Below, one piece after another: positions 41,714 to 50,792 of a stretch of 64,000 nucleotides of DNA. Positions within the stretch are counted from its first letter, which is position 1, and each line of letters opens with the position of its first letter. Both the position numbers and the translations under genes were made by a program. The stretch is from an uncultured Muribaculum sp. (GTDB taxonomy: Bacteria; Bacteroidota; Bacteroidia; Bacteroidales; Muribaculaceae): positions 8,358 through 72,357 of the forward strand of contig NZ_CAJTYX010000011.1 in NCBI RefSeq assembly GCF_910583865.1, given 5' to 3'. The notes below the pieces were generated by a model that did no database searches, had not been told where the DNA came from, and was given only the letters and a program-made list of their open reading frames with translations.

Positions 41714-42094
41714 ATGGTAATTAAAATTTTCAGGAATATATTGATAATCGTAGGAATGTTCTTTGTGATGAATGATATCGTGGATGACATTTATAATTCA
41801 AATGATGTTTTTGAATTTGTTAATGTCTTTTTTCTGTGTTTTCTTCTGACCTCAGGATTTGTGGACGATTTTATAAATCACAGGAAGCCGGCTATAAATA
41901 TCCGGGTGTTTTCACAGAGACTTTCGCCGCGCGCATTATTGATTGAAGGTGGGATGACGTTGTATATGGGATTTTTGATATATATGTCGATTCTGTGGAA
42001 TAATGTGCCGAGGATAATAGGTTTTTCTCTGCTGTTTGTGGCTTTCGGGGTGGATACATTGTGGAGATGGGTTGAGATGAGGAGGCTACGCTGA
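41714..42094 (+). CDS. AT-rich small membrane protein
   Basis: A 126-residue protein of unknown function with three or four hydrophobic segments (about 5-20, 35-50, 80-98, 102-118), for example IFRNILIIVGMFFVMND and GFSLLFVAFGVDTLWRW. The gene is clearly richer in A+T than its neighbours, suggesting recent acquisition or relaxed selection. The start at 41714 follows the promoter by about 22 nt; an open frame extends upstream to 41597 but would include the promoter. It converges on the histidine kinase gene. Confidence 0.6.
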   Translation: MVIKIFRNILIIVGMFFVMNDIVDDIYNSNDVFEFVNVFFLCFLLTSGFVDDFINHRKPAINIRVFSQRLSPRALLIEGGMTLYMGFLIYMSILWNNVPRIIGFSLLFVAFGVDTLWRWVEMRRLR

Positions 42095-42172
42095 TGTGGC
42101 TGTAAGTACTATGGGATAAGTGGCCTGTGGTGTCCCATGCCCGTCCCGGGCTGTCCTGTGCCGGAGTATTGC

Positions 42173-42206
42173 TAACCCCAGGCTGCGCTGCGCTTGCCCG
42201 GGGTTA
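42173..42206. repeat. palindromic extragenic repeat, REP-like
   Basis: TAACCCCAGGC and GCCCGGGGTTA are inverted copies (one mismatch) around a 12-base GC-rich loop. The adjoining sequence to about 42260 looks like a decayed longer repeat rather than a gene. It lies in the 206-bp convergent gap between the small membrane protein and the histidine kinase. Confidence 0.5.
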
Positions 42207-42300
42207 CCTACACCCTCGCCACTCCGTGGCTTCCTGGATGGCCTCATGCATTTTATGGATGATGGTAAGATCCGGGGTGTCAGGAAGGGGGCGGGGGTGG

Positions 42301-43506
42301 TCAGGATGCGGACACAGAGGGGATGATGGGGAGGTCGATGCGGAAGGTGGTGCCGCGGCCGGGTTCAGAGGCTGCGACGTAGATGCGTCCGTGGTGGTAC
42401 TGCTCGATTATGCGGCGAGCGAGGGCGAGACCGAGACCCCAGCCGCGCTTCTTGGTGGTATAGCCGGGATTGAAGATAGTCTTGAAGCGGTTGCGCGGAA
42501 GGCCTTTGCCGGTGTCGGCTACTTCGATCCATGCCGTGCGGTCGGTGTGGCCGGTAGTGACGGTTATCGAGCCTTCTGCATCCATGGCGTCGACGGCGTT
42601 TTTGATGAGGTTTTCCATCACCCACTGGAAGAGCGAGTCGGAGAGGTTGACCATAAGCGGGCCGCTACAGCAATCGACGGTGAGGCGAATGCGCGATGAG
42701 ATGCGTGTCGACATGTAGGAGGCGGCATCGGCCACCACGGCGTTTAGGTCGGCAGGCTCAAGGGTGGGGCGCGAGCCTACTTTGCCGAAGCGCGAGGCGA
42801 TGGTGGAGAGGCGCGTCACGTCCTTGTTCATCTCGGCCACGGTGTCCGCATCCACTCCGAGCGACTGCAGCAGTTCCATCCATGCCATGAGCGAGGATAT
42901 GGGTGTGCCGAGCTGATGTGCCGTCTCCTTGGTGAGTCCGACCCACACCTTGTTCTGTTCGGCCTTCTTGGTGGAGATGACGGCGAAATAGACGAGCGCC
43001 ACGAACACGAGCATCACCACCACCTGTATGTAGGGATAGTGGCCGAGCATGCGTAGCAGGCGGCTGTCCTCGTAGTAGAGATACTGCGATTCCCCGCCTG
43101 GTATGTCGATGACAATCACGTTTGATGTGTGGCGCAGCGATTTGAGACGTTTGTTGAGGAACGCTTCGTTGGTTGGGGAAATGTAGAGCGGACGCAGTGT
43201 GTCGGGCGGCTCGGGGAGGTCGAAGTTGCGCTGGTCGAGTATGTTCCCCTCACGGTCGGTGAGGAGCACGGGTATGTTGCGGTTGCTCCGGATTATGCTC
43301 AGCAGGAAATCGATATTGTCGGGCGACGACTCCGGGTTGGCGATGGCCTTTGTGGCGTCGGCCCATATCTCCATTCGTTGCCGCTCCTGCTCGGCAAGGC
43401 TCTTGACGATGTTGTCGGATATGCACAGGAACAGCACGGCCAATCCCACCGCGATGAGCAGGAATGCCACAGTGCCGTAGCGACGCATGTCGTAGAGGTT
43501 TGCCAT
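42301..43506 (-). CDS. sensor histidine kinase (orphan)
   Basis: A 401-residue inner-membrane kinase. Two membrane helices (about 10-32 and 182-202) flank a periplasmic sensor of about 150 residues with no recognised fold. The H box is KETAHQLGTPISSLMAWMEL near 218, with the phosphorylated His; the N box is MENLIKNAVDAMD near 310, and DTGKGLP and GWGLGLALARRI mark the ATP lid. The start at 43506 was chosen over the open frame to 43650 because the first membrane helix follows at once. No response regulator gene is near, so its partner is elsewhere. Confidence 0.88.
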   Translation of the reverse strand: MANLYDMRRYGTVAFLLIAVGLAVLFLCISDNIVKSLAEQERQRMEIWADATKAIANPESSPDNIDFLLSIIRSNRNIPVLLTDREGNILDQRNFDLPEPPDTLRPLYISPTNEAFLNKRLKSLRHTSNVIVIDIPGGESQYLYYEDSRLLRMLGHYPYIQVVVMLVFVALVYFAVISTKKAEQNKVWVGLTKETAHQLGTPISSLMAWMELLQSLGVDADTVAEMNKDVTRLSTIASRFGKVGSRPTLEPADLNAVVADAASYMSTRISSRIRLTVDCCSGPLMVNLSDSLFQWVMENLIKNAVDAMDAEGSITVTTGHTDRTAWIEVADTGKGLPRNRFKTIFNPGYTTKKRGWGLGLALARRIIEQYHHGRIYVAASEPGRGTTFRIDLPIIPSVSAS

Positions 43507-43589
43507 AGTGGGGGACGGTTGCCGTTGATTGTTTAACGCGTCGGAGACACGGTTTATTTTCAGAAGTTGTCTATAAACGACATCTAAGC

Positions 43590-44084
43590 TTAATGTTCTA
43601 ATGCGTCGAGCATGCCGGCAGGAGTGAGGCCAGACAGCGGATGGCGCCACTGCGGCGAGAGCCGGAGCATGGGGATGAGGACGAAAGGCCGCAGGTGCAT
43701 GCGCGGGTGGGGGAGGGTGAGGCGGTTTCCCGCCGGGGTAAGGATGTCGTCGGCTACGGTCTGCCCGCAGGCGATGAGGTCTATGTCGATGATCCGGTCG
43801 GCGTAGGTGCCGTCCGGTTTACGGTGGGGCGCGGGCGATATGGCGTGCTGTATGTCAAGCAGCGTGTCGAGGAGAATGGCCGGTGACATGTCGACATGCA
43901 CCAACAGTCCGACATTGAGGTAGGCGGCGTCGGATGAGTAACCCCATGGCTCCGACTCGACGGCGTCGCTGACGAGCGGCGTCGTGTCGAGCCTGTCAGC
44001 AATCAGGGCGACCGCGCGGGCGATATTGGCCCTCCGGTCGCCCTGGTTGCTGCCTATGTTGATGTAACAGGCATCGGGCATCAT
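43590..44084 (-). CDS. folK: 2-amino-4-hydroxy-6-hydroxymethyldihydropteridine pyrophosphokinase
   Basis: A 164-residue cytoplasmic enzyme of folate synthesis that transfers pyrophosphate from ATP to the pterin. All family blocks are present: NIGSNQGDRRANIARA, ESEPWGYSSDAAYLNVGL, RIIDIDLIACG with the Mg-binding Asp pair near residue 103, and LPHPRMHLRPFVLIPM near 127. This is the complete FolK of the window, in contrast to the reduced copy at 25924. It lies 45 bp after infB on the same strand and may share its transcript. Confidence 0.93.
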   Translation of the reverse strand: MMPDACYINIGSNQGDRRANIARAVALIADRLDTTPLVSDAVESEPWGYSSDAAYLNVGLLVHVDMSPAILLDTLLDIQHAISPAPHRKPDGTYADRIIDIDLIACGQTVADDILTPAGNRLTLPHPRMHLRPFVLIPMLRLSPQWRHPLSGLTPAGMLDALEH

Positions 44085-44129
44085 ATTTTGGGATATGATT
44101 TATGTTTCTGTGAAAACGCGGAGCGGACG

Positions 44130-47100
44130 TCAGAGCGATTTCTTGACTTCGACTTCCTCGAACGCCTCAATGAGGTCGCCCTCCTGTATGTCGTTGTATC
44201 CGGCGATGGATATACCGCAGTCGTAGCCGCTGAGCACCTCCTTGACGTCATCCTTGAAGCGCTTTAGCGAGCCGAGCTCGCCGGTGTAGCGTACGATTCC
44301 GTCGCGGATCAGGCGCACCTTGCATGAGCGTTTGATCTTGCCTTCGCGCACGATCGCTCCGGCGATGGTGCCCACCTTGGATATCTTGTAGACCTGGAGC
44401 ACTTCGGCGGTACCGGTGACTTCCTCCTTGATCTCCGGAGCAAGCATGCCCTCCATGGCGTCCTTGACCTCCTCGATAGCCTGGTAGATGACCGAGTATA
44501 GACGAATCTCCACACCGTCGTGCTCTGCCGCGCGACGTGCGGCCTGGCTGGGGCGCACCTGGAAGCCGATGATGATGGCGTCGGATGCGGCGGCAAGGGC
44601 GACATCGCTTTCGGAAATCGCACCCACAGCCTTGTGGAGCACGTTGACTTTGACTTCGTCGGTCGACAGCTTGATGAGCGAGTCGGAAAGCGCCTCGATC
44701 GAGCCGTCGACATCTCCCTTCACGATGATGTTGAGTTCGTGGAAGTTGCCTATGGCGCGGCGGCGTCCGATTTCTTCGAGTCCGATGCGCTTGTTGGTGC
44801 GCAACCCGAGTTCGCGCTGCAGCTGCTCGCGCTTGTTGGCAATCTCGCGTGCTTCCTGCTCTGTGGGCATAACGTTGAACGTGTCGCCCGCCTGAGGAGC
44901 GCCGTTGAGTCCGAGTATGAGCACCGGAGTGGCCGGGCCGGCCTCCTTGACGCGCTGGTTACGTTCGTTGAACATGGCCTTAATCTTGCCATAGTTCGCT
45001 CCGGCGAGCACGATGTCGCCTACGTGGAGCGTGCCGTTCTGCACGAGCACGGTGGCGATGTAGCCGCGGCCCTTGTCGAGCGACGACTCGATGATAGACC
45101 CGGTTGCCGGACGCGACGGATTGGCCTTGAGGTCGAGCATCTCGGCTTCGAGGAGCACCTTGTCCATCAGCTCGTTGACGCCGAGTCCCTTCTTGGCGGA
45201 GACATCCTGCGACTGGTATTTTCCGCCCCATTCCTCCACGAGGTAGTTCATCTGGGCAAGTTCTTCCTTGATCTTGTCGGGGTTTGCGGCGGGTTTGTCG
45301 ATCTTGTTGATTGCGAACACGATAGGCACGCCGGCTGCCGACGCGTGGTTTATGGCCTCGACCGTCTGGGGCATCACATTGTCGTCGGCGGCGACTATGA
45401 TGATACAGAGGTCTGTGACTTTCGCGCCGCGTGCACGCATGGCGGTAAATGCCTCGTGGCCCGGGGTGTCGAGGAACGTGATGCGGCGTCCGTCGTCGAG
45501 CTTCACGTTGTAGGCCCCGATATGCTGCGTGATGCCTCCGGCCTCGCCGGCGATCACGTTGGCATTGCGGATATAGTCGAGCAGCGAGGTCTTGCCATGG
45601 TCGACATGGCCCATCACTGTGACGATCGGCGGACGGGTGACGAGGTCCTCCTCGTTGTCCTCCTCCTGATGGATGGCCTCTACCACCTCTGCCGACACGT
45701 ATTCGGTCTGGAATCCGAATTCATCGGCCACGATATTGATGGTCTCGGCATCGAGGCGCTGGTTGATGGAAACCATCACGCCGAGGTTCATACACGTTGC
45801 GATGACCTGGTTGATGGGCACGTCCATCATGACGGCGAGGTCGTTGGCTGTGACGAACTCGGTGAGCTTCAGCACACGGCTTTCCGCAGCTTCGGCTTCC
45901 GCAGCCTCACGCTCACGGGAGTGGAACGCCTCGCGCTTCTCTTTACGCCATTTGATACCTTTCTTCTGGCCCTTGTCCTTGTTGATGAGGCGGGCAAGGG
46001 TCTCTTTTACCTGCTTCTGTACGTCCTCCTCCGATGCAGGAGCCTGCTGGGGGGCGTTGCGGCGGTTGCGGTCCTTGCCTTTGGCGTTGCGGTCACGGCC
46101 GTTATTGTTGTTTCCGGCGGAGGGATTGTTCCCTCCACGTCCTCCGTTACCTCCGCGGCCTTGTCCGGGCTGCTGCTGGTTGGAGGTCTTTTCGATATCT
46201 ACCTTCTCTTTCCCTATACGGTTGCGGCGTTTCTTTCCCTGTGCGCCACCGGCGTTGGCTGCCGCTCCCGGGGTGCCGGGGGTGGCGTTCTTGGCGTTTC
46301 GCTCGTTGCGACGCTCCTCCTTTGTCTTACGACGCGGACGTGTCGACTGGTTGATGGCTGAGAGGTCGATCTTGCCGATCACGTTGAGCTGCGGCGCAGG
46401 ATGTGAGCCGGGTGTGGTGAACACCTCAGGTTCGGCTTTCTTTTCTTCCTGCTTCGGAGCTTCGGGTGCTTTCTGTAAGGCAGATGCCTGAACCGGTGCA
46501 GGAGATTCTTTCTTAGTCTCCGGTGCTGCGGGTTGCGGCTTTGCTTTAGGCTCGGACTGTGCGGCTGATTTCACCTCTGGTTTGGGTTGAGGAGCTTTCT
46601 CCGGGGCTTTCTCCGGGGCGGCTGCCGCTTTAGGAGCTGTCGGCTCGGGTTTCGGGCGTTCCGGTTCCGGCTGTGACGGCGCAGGCTTTTCGGGCATCGT
46701 GGCCTTCGGCTTCTCCACAGGGACTGCCGGAGCTTCCGCCGCAGGCTTTTCGACGGGAGCGGGACGGCTCTCGGCCTTGGGTTCCTGCTTTGGGGGCTGC
46801 ACAGGTTCGGGTTTCGGCTCGGCTTTTGGCTTTATCGGCTGCCCTTTCGCGTCGAGGTCGATATGGCCCACGATCGTCGGACGCACAGCCGGGCCGATCT
46901 TGATCTCCTGCGGTGCGGCTTCCTTGGCCGGACGTGTCGCTCTCTCTTTCTGGCGGTCGGATGAGAGCTTCTCCGACTTGCTCTTTTCGGCCTTGTCACT
47001 GCTGTATTCAGCCATGAGCAGGCCGTAGGCTCCTTCATCGATCCTTGCATTGGGATTCATGTCGATGCTGATTCCTTTTGATTGCAGGAATTCGATGACG

Positions 47101-47156
47101 GTAGGGAGCGCGATGTTTAAGTCTTTTGCTACTTTGCTTATTTTGTAATTCGCCAT
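44130..47156 (-). CDS. infB: translation initiation factor IF-2
   Basis: A 1008-residue GTPase that places initiator tRNA on the ribosome. The N-terminal IF2 subdomain (about 1-55) is followed by a long Pro/Ala/Lys/Glu-rich linker and an Asn/Gly/Arg-rich segment (about 60-400), a second N-domain (about 430-485), then the G domain (about 505-675; GHVDHGKTSLLDYIR near 513, DTPGHEAF, NKIDKP) and the C-terminal domains II-IV. It is third in rimP-nusA-infB, 79 bp after nusA. Confidence 0.97.
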   Translation of the reverse strand: MANYKISKVAKDLNIALPTVIEFLQSKGISIDMNPNARIDEGAYGLLMAEYSSDKAEKSKSEKLSSDRQKERATRPAKEAAPQEIKIGPAVRPTIVGHIDLDAKGQPIKPKAEPKPEPVQPPKQEPKAESRPAPVEKPAAEAPAVPVEKPKATMPEKPAPSQPEPERPKPEPTAPKAAAAPEKAPEKAPQPKPEVKSAAQSEPKAKPQPAAPETKKESPAPVQASALQKAPEAPKQEEKKAEPEVFTTPGSHPAPQLNVIGKIDLSAINQSTRPRRKTKEERRNERNAKNATPGTPGAAANAGGAQGKKRRNRIGKEKVDIEKTSNQQQPGQGRGGNGGRGGNNPSAGNNNNGRDRNAKGKDRNRRNAPQQAPASEEDVQKQVKETLARLINKDKGQKKGIKWRKEKREAFHSREREAAEAEAAESRVLKLTEFVTANDLAVMMDVPINQVIATCMNLGVMVSINQRLDAETINIVADEFGFQTEYVSAEVVEAIHQEEDNEEDLVTRPPIVTVMGHVDHGKTSLLDYIRNANVIAGEAGGITQHIGAYNVKLDDGRRITFLDTPGHEAFTAMRARGAKVTDLCIIIVAADDNVMPQTVEAINHASAAGVPIVFAINKIDKPAANPDKIKEELAQMNYLVEEWGGKYQSQDVSAKKGLGVNELMDKVLLEAEMLDLKANPSRPATGSIIESSLDKGRGYIATVLVQNGTLHVGDIVLAGANYGKIKAMFNERNQRVKEAGPATPVLILGLNGAPQAGDTFNVMPTEQEAREIANKREQLQRELGLRTNKRIGLEEIGRRRAIGNFHELNIIVKGDVDGSIEALSDSLIKLSTDEVKVNVLHKAVGAISESDVALAAASDAIIIGFQVRPSQAARRAAEHDGVEIRLYSVIYQAIEEVKDAMEGMLAPEIKEEVTGTAEVLQVYKISKVGTIAGAIVREGKIKRSCKVRLIRDGIVRYTGELGSLKRFKDDVKEVLSGYDCGISIAGYNDIQEGDLIEAFEEVEVKKSL

Positions 47157-47235
47157 ATATTATGATAGGGGAAATTTTGCGGTTGAAGGTCGAGGGGTGA
47201 GGTTGAATGTCGAAGGCTCTCGAAGGATGACACTG

Positions 47236-48492
47236 TCATTCCTCGAATTCGGCTTTGAGGATGGCGAGCACGTTGTCGACGGTGTCCTCCTCAAGGTCGG
47301 CCTTGTCGATGATGTCCTGACGGGGCATGGCGAGAACGTTCTTTGCTGTGACGCAGCCTATGCTCTTGAGGGCGTCGATTACCCATGTGTCAATCTCGTC
47401 CTTGAACTCGTCGAGATAGATGTCGTCATTGAAATCCTCACCGTTGTCGCGGTATACGTCGATGACATATCCGGTGAGTTTTGACGCGAGCTTGATGTTG
47501 AGGGCGTTCTTACCGATGGCCAAAGGCACTTCCTCGGGACGCAGGAACACCTCGGCGCGCTTCTCCTCCTCGTTGAGGCGCATCGATGAGATCTTTGCCG
47601 GGCTGAGGGCTCGCTGTATGAAAAGCTCTGTGTTCTTGGTGTAGGGGATCACGTCGATGTTCTCGTTGCGGAGTTCACGCACGATTCCATGTATGCGTGA
47701 GCCTTTCACGCCTACACATGCGCCTACGGGATCGATATGGTCGTCGAAGCTTTCCACGGCGATCTTGGCTCGTTCGCCCGGTATGCGTGCTACGGCGCGT
47801 ATGCTGATGAGTCCGTCGTGGATTTCCGGCACCTCTATCTCGAAGAGACGGCGCAGGAAGTCCTCGGACGTACGCGATACGATGATGCGTATGTTGTTGT
47901 TCTTGTTTTCTACGGTCTTGATCACGGCGCGCACGTTCTCGCCCTTGCGGAAGAAGTCTCCCGGGATAGCTTCCGGACGCGGGAGGAGCAGCTCGTTGTC
48001 CTCGGAGTCGAGCAGGAGGGTCTCTTTGCTCCATGTCTGGTAGACCTCACCGTTGACCAGTTCGCCTTCACGACCCTTGAACTGGGCGAAGATGGCCTCT
48101 TTCTGGAGGTCGAGAATCTTCGACTGGAGGGTCTGGCGGAGATTGAGGATGGCACGGCGGCCGAATTTCTCGAATATGATCTCGCGGGTGTGCTCCTCGC
48201 CGATCTCCACGTCGGGGTTGTCGTCGGCGCGGGCATCCGAGAGGGAGATCTGTGTATATGGGTTGTGGACCTCTCCGTCGGGGACTACTTCAAGGTTCTG
48301 GAATATCTGTACGTCGCCTTTGTCGGGGTTCATTATCACGTCGAGATTCTCGTCGGTGCCGAACATCTTGGAAAGCACGTTGCGGAATGATTCCTCAAGC
48401 ACGGAAATCATCGTGGTCTTGTCGATGTGCTTCAGTTCCTTGAACTCAGCGAAACGTTCCACCATGTTGGTGGATTCCTCTTTTTTAGCCAT
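47236..48492 (-). CDS. nusA: transcription termination/antitermination factor NusA
   Basis: A 418-residue RNA-polymerase-binding factor. The N-terminal domain (1-125) carries MISVLEESFRNVLSKMFG, followed by the S1 domain (about 135-205) and two KH domains (about 215-345; GACVGVKGSRIHGIVREL and EEVPLAIGKNALNIKLA). A short acidic C-terminus (about 355-418) replaces the longer repeats of E. coli NusA. It lies 23 bp after rimP in the conserved operon. Confidence 0.97.
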   Translation of the reverse strand: MAKKEESTNMVERFAEFKELKHIDKTTMISVLEESFRNVLSKMFGTDENLDVIMNPDKGDVQIFQNLEVVPDGEVHNPYTQISLSDARADDNPDVEIGEEHTREIIFEKFGRRAILNLRQTLQSKILDLQKEAIFAQFKGREGELVNGEVYQTWSKETLLLDSEDNELLLPRPEAIPGDFFRKGENVRAVIKTVENKNNNIRIIVSRTSEDFLRRLFEIEVPEIHDGLISIRAVARIPGERAKIAVESFDDHIDPVGACVGVKGSRIHGIVRELRNENIDVIPYTKNTELFIQRALSPAKISSMRLNEEEKRAEVFLRPEEVPLAIGKNALNIKLASKLTGYVIDVYRDNGEDFNDDIYLDEFKDEIDTWVIDALKSIGCVTAKNVLAMPRQDIIDKADLEEDTVDNVLAILKAEFEE

Positions 48493-48515
48493 GGGGGATA
48501 TGTGGTGTATTGTGG

Positions 48516-48989
48516 TTACTTGAATTCAATAAGATATTTTACGTATTTGCACTCTTCGGGAGTGAGGGTGACGGGCACGTCGGTTTCCACGGGCTTCTTC
48601 TTGCCGGGCTTCCTCACCTTCACTTTCGTGGTGACGGTGAACGAGCGGGCCTCGTCGGCGACTTCCGTGAGCGTCCCTTTTATCTTCCGGCCGTCGAGCG
48701 TCAGTACCTCGACCGGATTCCCTACGTTTTTATAATACTGCCCGGGAACCTTGAATGGCGCTGTAAGGCCTGCGGAACCCACCTCAAGCTCGTAGTCCTC
48801 GACGTCGCGATCAAACCGTTCCTCGATTTTACGGGTTATTTCCACGCATTTGTCGATATCCATGCTTTCGGGGCTGTCGACCTCGACTATTATACTGTTG
48901 CCGGGCCTTACCTCGACATCGACCAGGAACAGGTCGGTGCCTTCGATGGCTTCGTTGACGGTGGCGATAAGCAGATTCTTGTCAATCAT
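48516..48989 (-). CDS. rimP: ribosome maturation factor RimP
   Basis: A 157-residue cytoplasmic factor for 30S assembly. Family features are LFLVDVEVRPGNSIIVEVDS near residue 22, the DKCVEITRKIEERFDRD helix, LEVGSAGLTAPFKVPGQYYKNVG and a C-terminal SH3-like domain. The first ATG after the promoter (48989) was chosen; a TTG-started form reaching 49010 would fall in the leader hairpin region. It is first in rimP-nusA-infB. Confidence 0.93.
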   Translation of the reverse strand: MIDKNLLIATVNEAIEGTDLFLVDVEVRPGNSIIVEVDSPESMDIDKCVEITRKIEERFDRDVEDYELEVGSAGLTAPFKVPGQYYKNVGNPVEVLTLDGRKIKGTLTEVADEARSFTVTTKVKVRKPGKKKPVETDVPVTLTPEECKYVKYLIEFK

Positions 48990-49011
48990 ATTGTTGGTTG
49001 TTATAAACAAT

Positions 49012-49036
49012 CGGAGGGGACTTGCGGTCCCCTCCG
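49012..49036 (-). promoter_or_regulatory. 10-bp leader hairpin of rimP-nusA-infB
   Basis: CGGAGGGGAC (49012-49021) and GTCCCCTCCG (49027-49036) are perfect complements around a five-base loop (CGCAA on the transcript). The hairpin lies within the predicted leader, between transcription start near 49046 and the rimP ATG at 48989. No T-run follows directly, so a regulatory or stabilising 5' stem is likelier than a terminator. Confidence 0.55.
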
Positions 49037-49051
49037 AGCACGATTATGCTG

Positions 49052-49083
49052 CAAATTTACTATAATTATCGTGAAAAAACAAG
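49052..49083 (-). promoter_or_regulatory. promoter of rimP-nusA-infB
   Basis: On the minus strand TAAATTTG (49052-49059) matches TAnnTTTG, with CTTG (49080-49083) 20 nt upstream as a near-match to TTTG. The rimP ATG lies about 57 nt after the predicted start of transcription. Confidence 0.65.
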
Positions 49084-49143
49084 CTTGCCATGCCGGAGGT
49101 GGTGAGAGTACGATTATAGAATGGTATATTTAACAAAGTTTAA

Positions 49144-50244
49144 CTAATTAACTTCTTTCACGAGGAATATCTGGGTCGGGAAATGGTCGGAATAGCCGTT
49201 GAGGAACTGACCCCTGGAGAAGGTGCGCAGAGGATAGTTCTTATATACTCCCGATTTTGTGCGCAGGAAAGGGAAATTGTGTACGGTGGCTTTCCAATAT
49301 TGCATTCCGTGTGGTGTGCCGGGGACGAGGTTGCCCGACACGATGATCTGGTCGAAAAGGTTCCATTGTCCTTTGTAGCATAGTGTGCCTACGCCGTTGT
49401 CAAGAATCCACCAGAAAGGATTGTAGAAACCGTCGGCGGAGGCTTGTTCGCGTTCGCGCACAGCTCCGAGCGCCACCGCGCACGATTTATCGGACGGATC
49501 GTCGTTGAGGTCGCCCATGACGATTATCCCTTGTGTGGGATCGACAGCGCGAAGCGAGTCGGCGATAGACTTCGACAGGTGTGCGGCAGCTTCCCTGCGG
49601 TAGCTTGACTGTTCTTGGCCTCCCAGCCGCGACGGCCAATGATTTACGATGAAGCTCATTGGAGCGTCGAATATTGTCCCCGACACCACGAGCTGGTCGC
49701 GCGTGAGGAAGTCAGGCTCGTCGGGGATGACGAGACGATGGTTGTTGACCGACCCGAGCGTGAAATATAGAGGATTATACAGAAGGCCTACATCCACTCC
49801 GCGTAGGTCGGGCGAGTCGTGATGTACGATGCCGAGATTCCACGGCTGCCGGCCGCGTGCGGCGAGAGTATCGTCGACGGCACGGACGAGATCTTCGATG
49901 ACGCTCCGGTTTTCAATCTCGCTGATGCCTATGACGGCAGGGCCGTAGGGGGTCTCTGGAGTGTCGAATGAGGCTATCGCGCGAGCGAGATTGCCAATCT
50001 TCTTCCAATACTTTTCAGAATCCCACATGCGTGCACCCTCCGGCGAGAATTCACGGTCGTAGGTGCCGTTGGAATTTATTGTGTCGAACAGGTTCTCGAG
50101 GTTGTAGAATGCCACTCCGGCCACGAGATACTGCTTGGCTTCCGAGGCGTCGGAAGCGTTGTCGGACGATGTGGCCGGGGAGGCCGCGCCTGTCAGCGCG
50201 GCGGCGATTATTCCCAGCAACGGGATAAGAAGAAATCTGCGCAT
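49144..50244 (-). CDS. secreted endonuclease/exonuclease/phosphatase-family protein
   Basis: A 366-residue exported protein (signal peptide about 1-22) with the metal-dependent EEP fold, found in DNases and phosphodiesterases. Visible residues are YNLENLFDT near 48, ISEIENRSVIEDLV near 108 with the metal-binding Glu, FIVNHWPSRLGG near 203 and VMGDLNDDPSD near 245. Tyr/Trp-rich loops follow. It is probably a periplasmic or surface nuclease; the substrate (DNA, RNA or a phospholipid headgroup) cannot be set. It is upstream of rimP but separated by that operon's promoter. Confidence 0.85.
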   Translation of the reverse strand: MRRFLLIPLLGIIAAALTGAASPATSSDNASDASEAKQYLVAGVAFYNLENLFDTINSNGTYDREFSPEGARMWDSEKYWKKIGNLARAIASFDTPETPYGPAVIGISEIENRSVIEDLVRAVDDTLAARGRQPWNLGIVHHDSPDLRGVDVGLLYNPLYFTLGSVNNHRLVIPDEPDFLTRDQLVVSGTIFDAPMSFIVNHWPSRLGGQEQSSYRREAAAHLSKSIADSLRAVDPTQGIIVMGDLNDDPSDKSCAVALGAVREREQASADGFYNPFWWILDNGVGTLCYKGQWNLFDQIIVSGNLVPGTPHGMQYWKATVHNFPFLRTKSGVYKNYPLRTFSRGQFLNGYSDHFPTQIFLVKEVN

Positions 50245-50321
50245 GCTTGAAATGTTGAGTTGGTCCTAAATCAGTTCTATAAACGGATGCTGTTCCCACC
50301 GCTAAATTACTCAAAATTTCG

Positions 50322-50329
50322 TAAATTTG
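50322..50329 (+). promoter_or_regulatory. promoter -7 box of aroQ
   Basis: TAAATTTG matches TAnnTTTG and lies 15 bp before the aroQ ATG at 50345, so the leader would be about 10 nt. The -33 position lacks a good TTTG. Confidence 0.5.
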
Positions 50330-50344
50330 CAGAAATTTTCCACG

Positions 50345-50779
50345 ATGGACATACTTATATTAAACGGACCGAATCTCAATCTGCTGGGAGTGAGGGAACC
50401 GGGTATTTACGGCAACCGTGATTTCGACGGCTTTCTGGATGAATTGCGCCGACGCTATCCGGAGCATAAGCTGCACTATTATCAAAGCAATCATGAAGGT
50501 GACATAATCGACCGGCTCCAGGAATATGGTTTCGGCACGGTCGGCGGCATAGTGCTCAACGCCGGGGCATACACGCACACATCGCTTGCCATAGCCGACT
50601 GCATATCGGCCATAAGCGCCCCGGTGGTGGAGGTACATATAAGTAACGTGCACTCGCGTGAGGAAGTGCGCCATCATTCGATGATATCCGGTGTGTGCCG
50701 AGGAGTGATTGCCGGTTTCGGTCTCGACAGCTACCGCTTGGCTGTCGAGGCGCTTGTGGAAGAAGAAAAAAAGCGTTGA
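50345..50779 (+). CDS. aroQ: type II 3-dehydroquinate dehydratase
   Basis: A 144-residue shikimate-pathway enzyme. The block ILNGPNLNLLGVREPGIYG holds the catalytic Tyr and Arg, QSNHEGDIIDRLQEYG follows near 50, NAGAYTHTSLAIADCI near 75 and VEVHISNVHSREEVRHHSMI near 98. ATG at 50345 gives the normal length; an upstream ATG at 50327 lies within the -7 box. It begins a plus-strand run with pyk. Confidence 0.96.
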   Translation: MDILILNGPNLNLLGVREPGIYGNRDFDGFLDELRRRYPEHKLHYYQSNHEGDIIDRLQEYGFGTVGGIVLNAGAYTHTSLAIADCISAISAPVVEVHISNVHSREEVRHHSMISGVCRGVIAGFGLDSYRLAVEALVEEEKKR

Positions 50780-50792
50780 TCAGATTGTTGAG

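Noticed and set aside
44520..46361. 613-codon plus-strand ORF
   Set aside because: It lies wholly antisense to infB, whose protein has complete IF-2 domains; the ORF is a by-product of GC-rich codon use.
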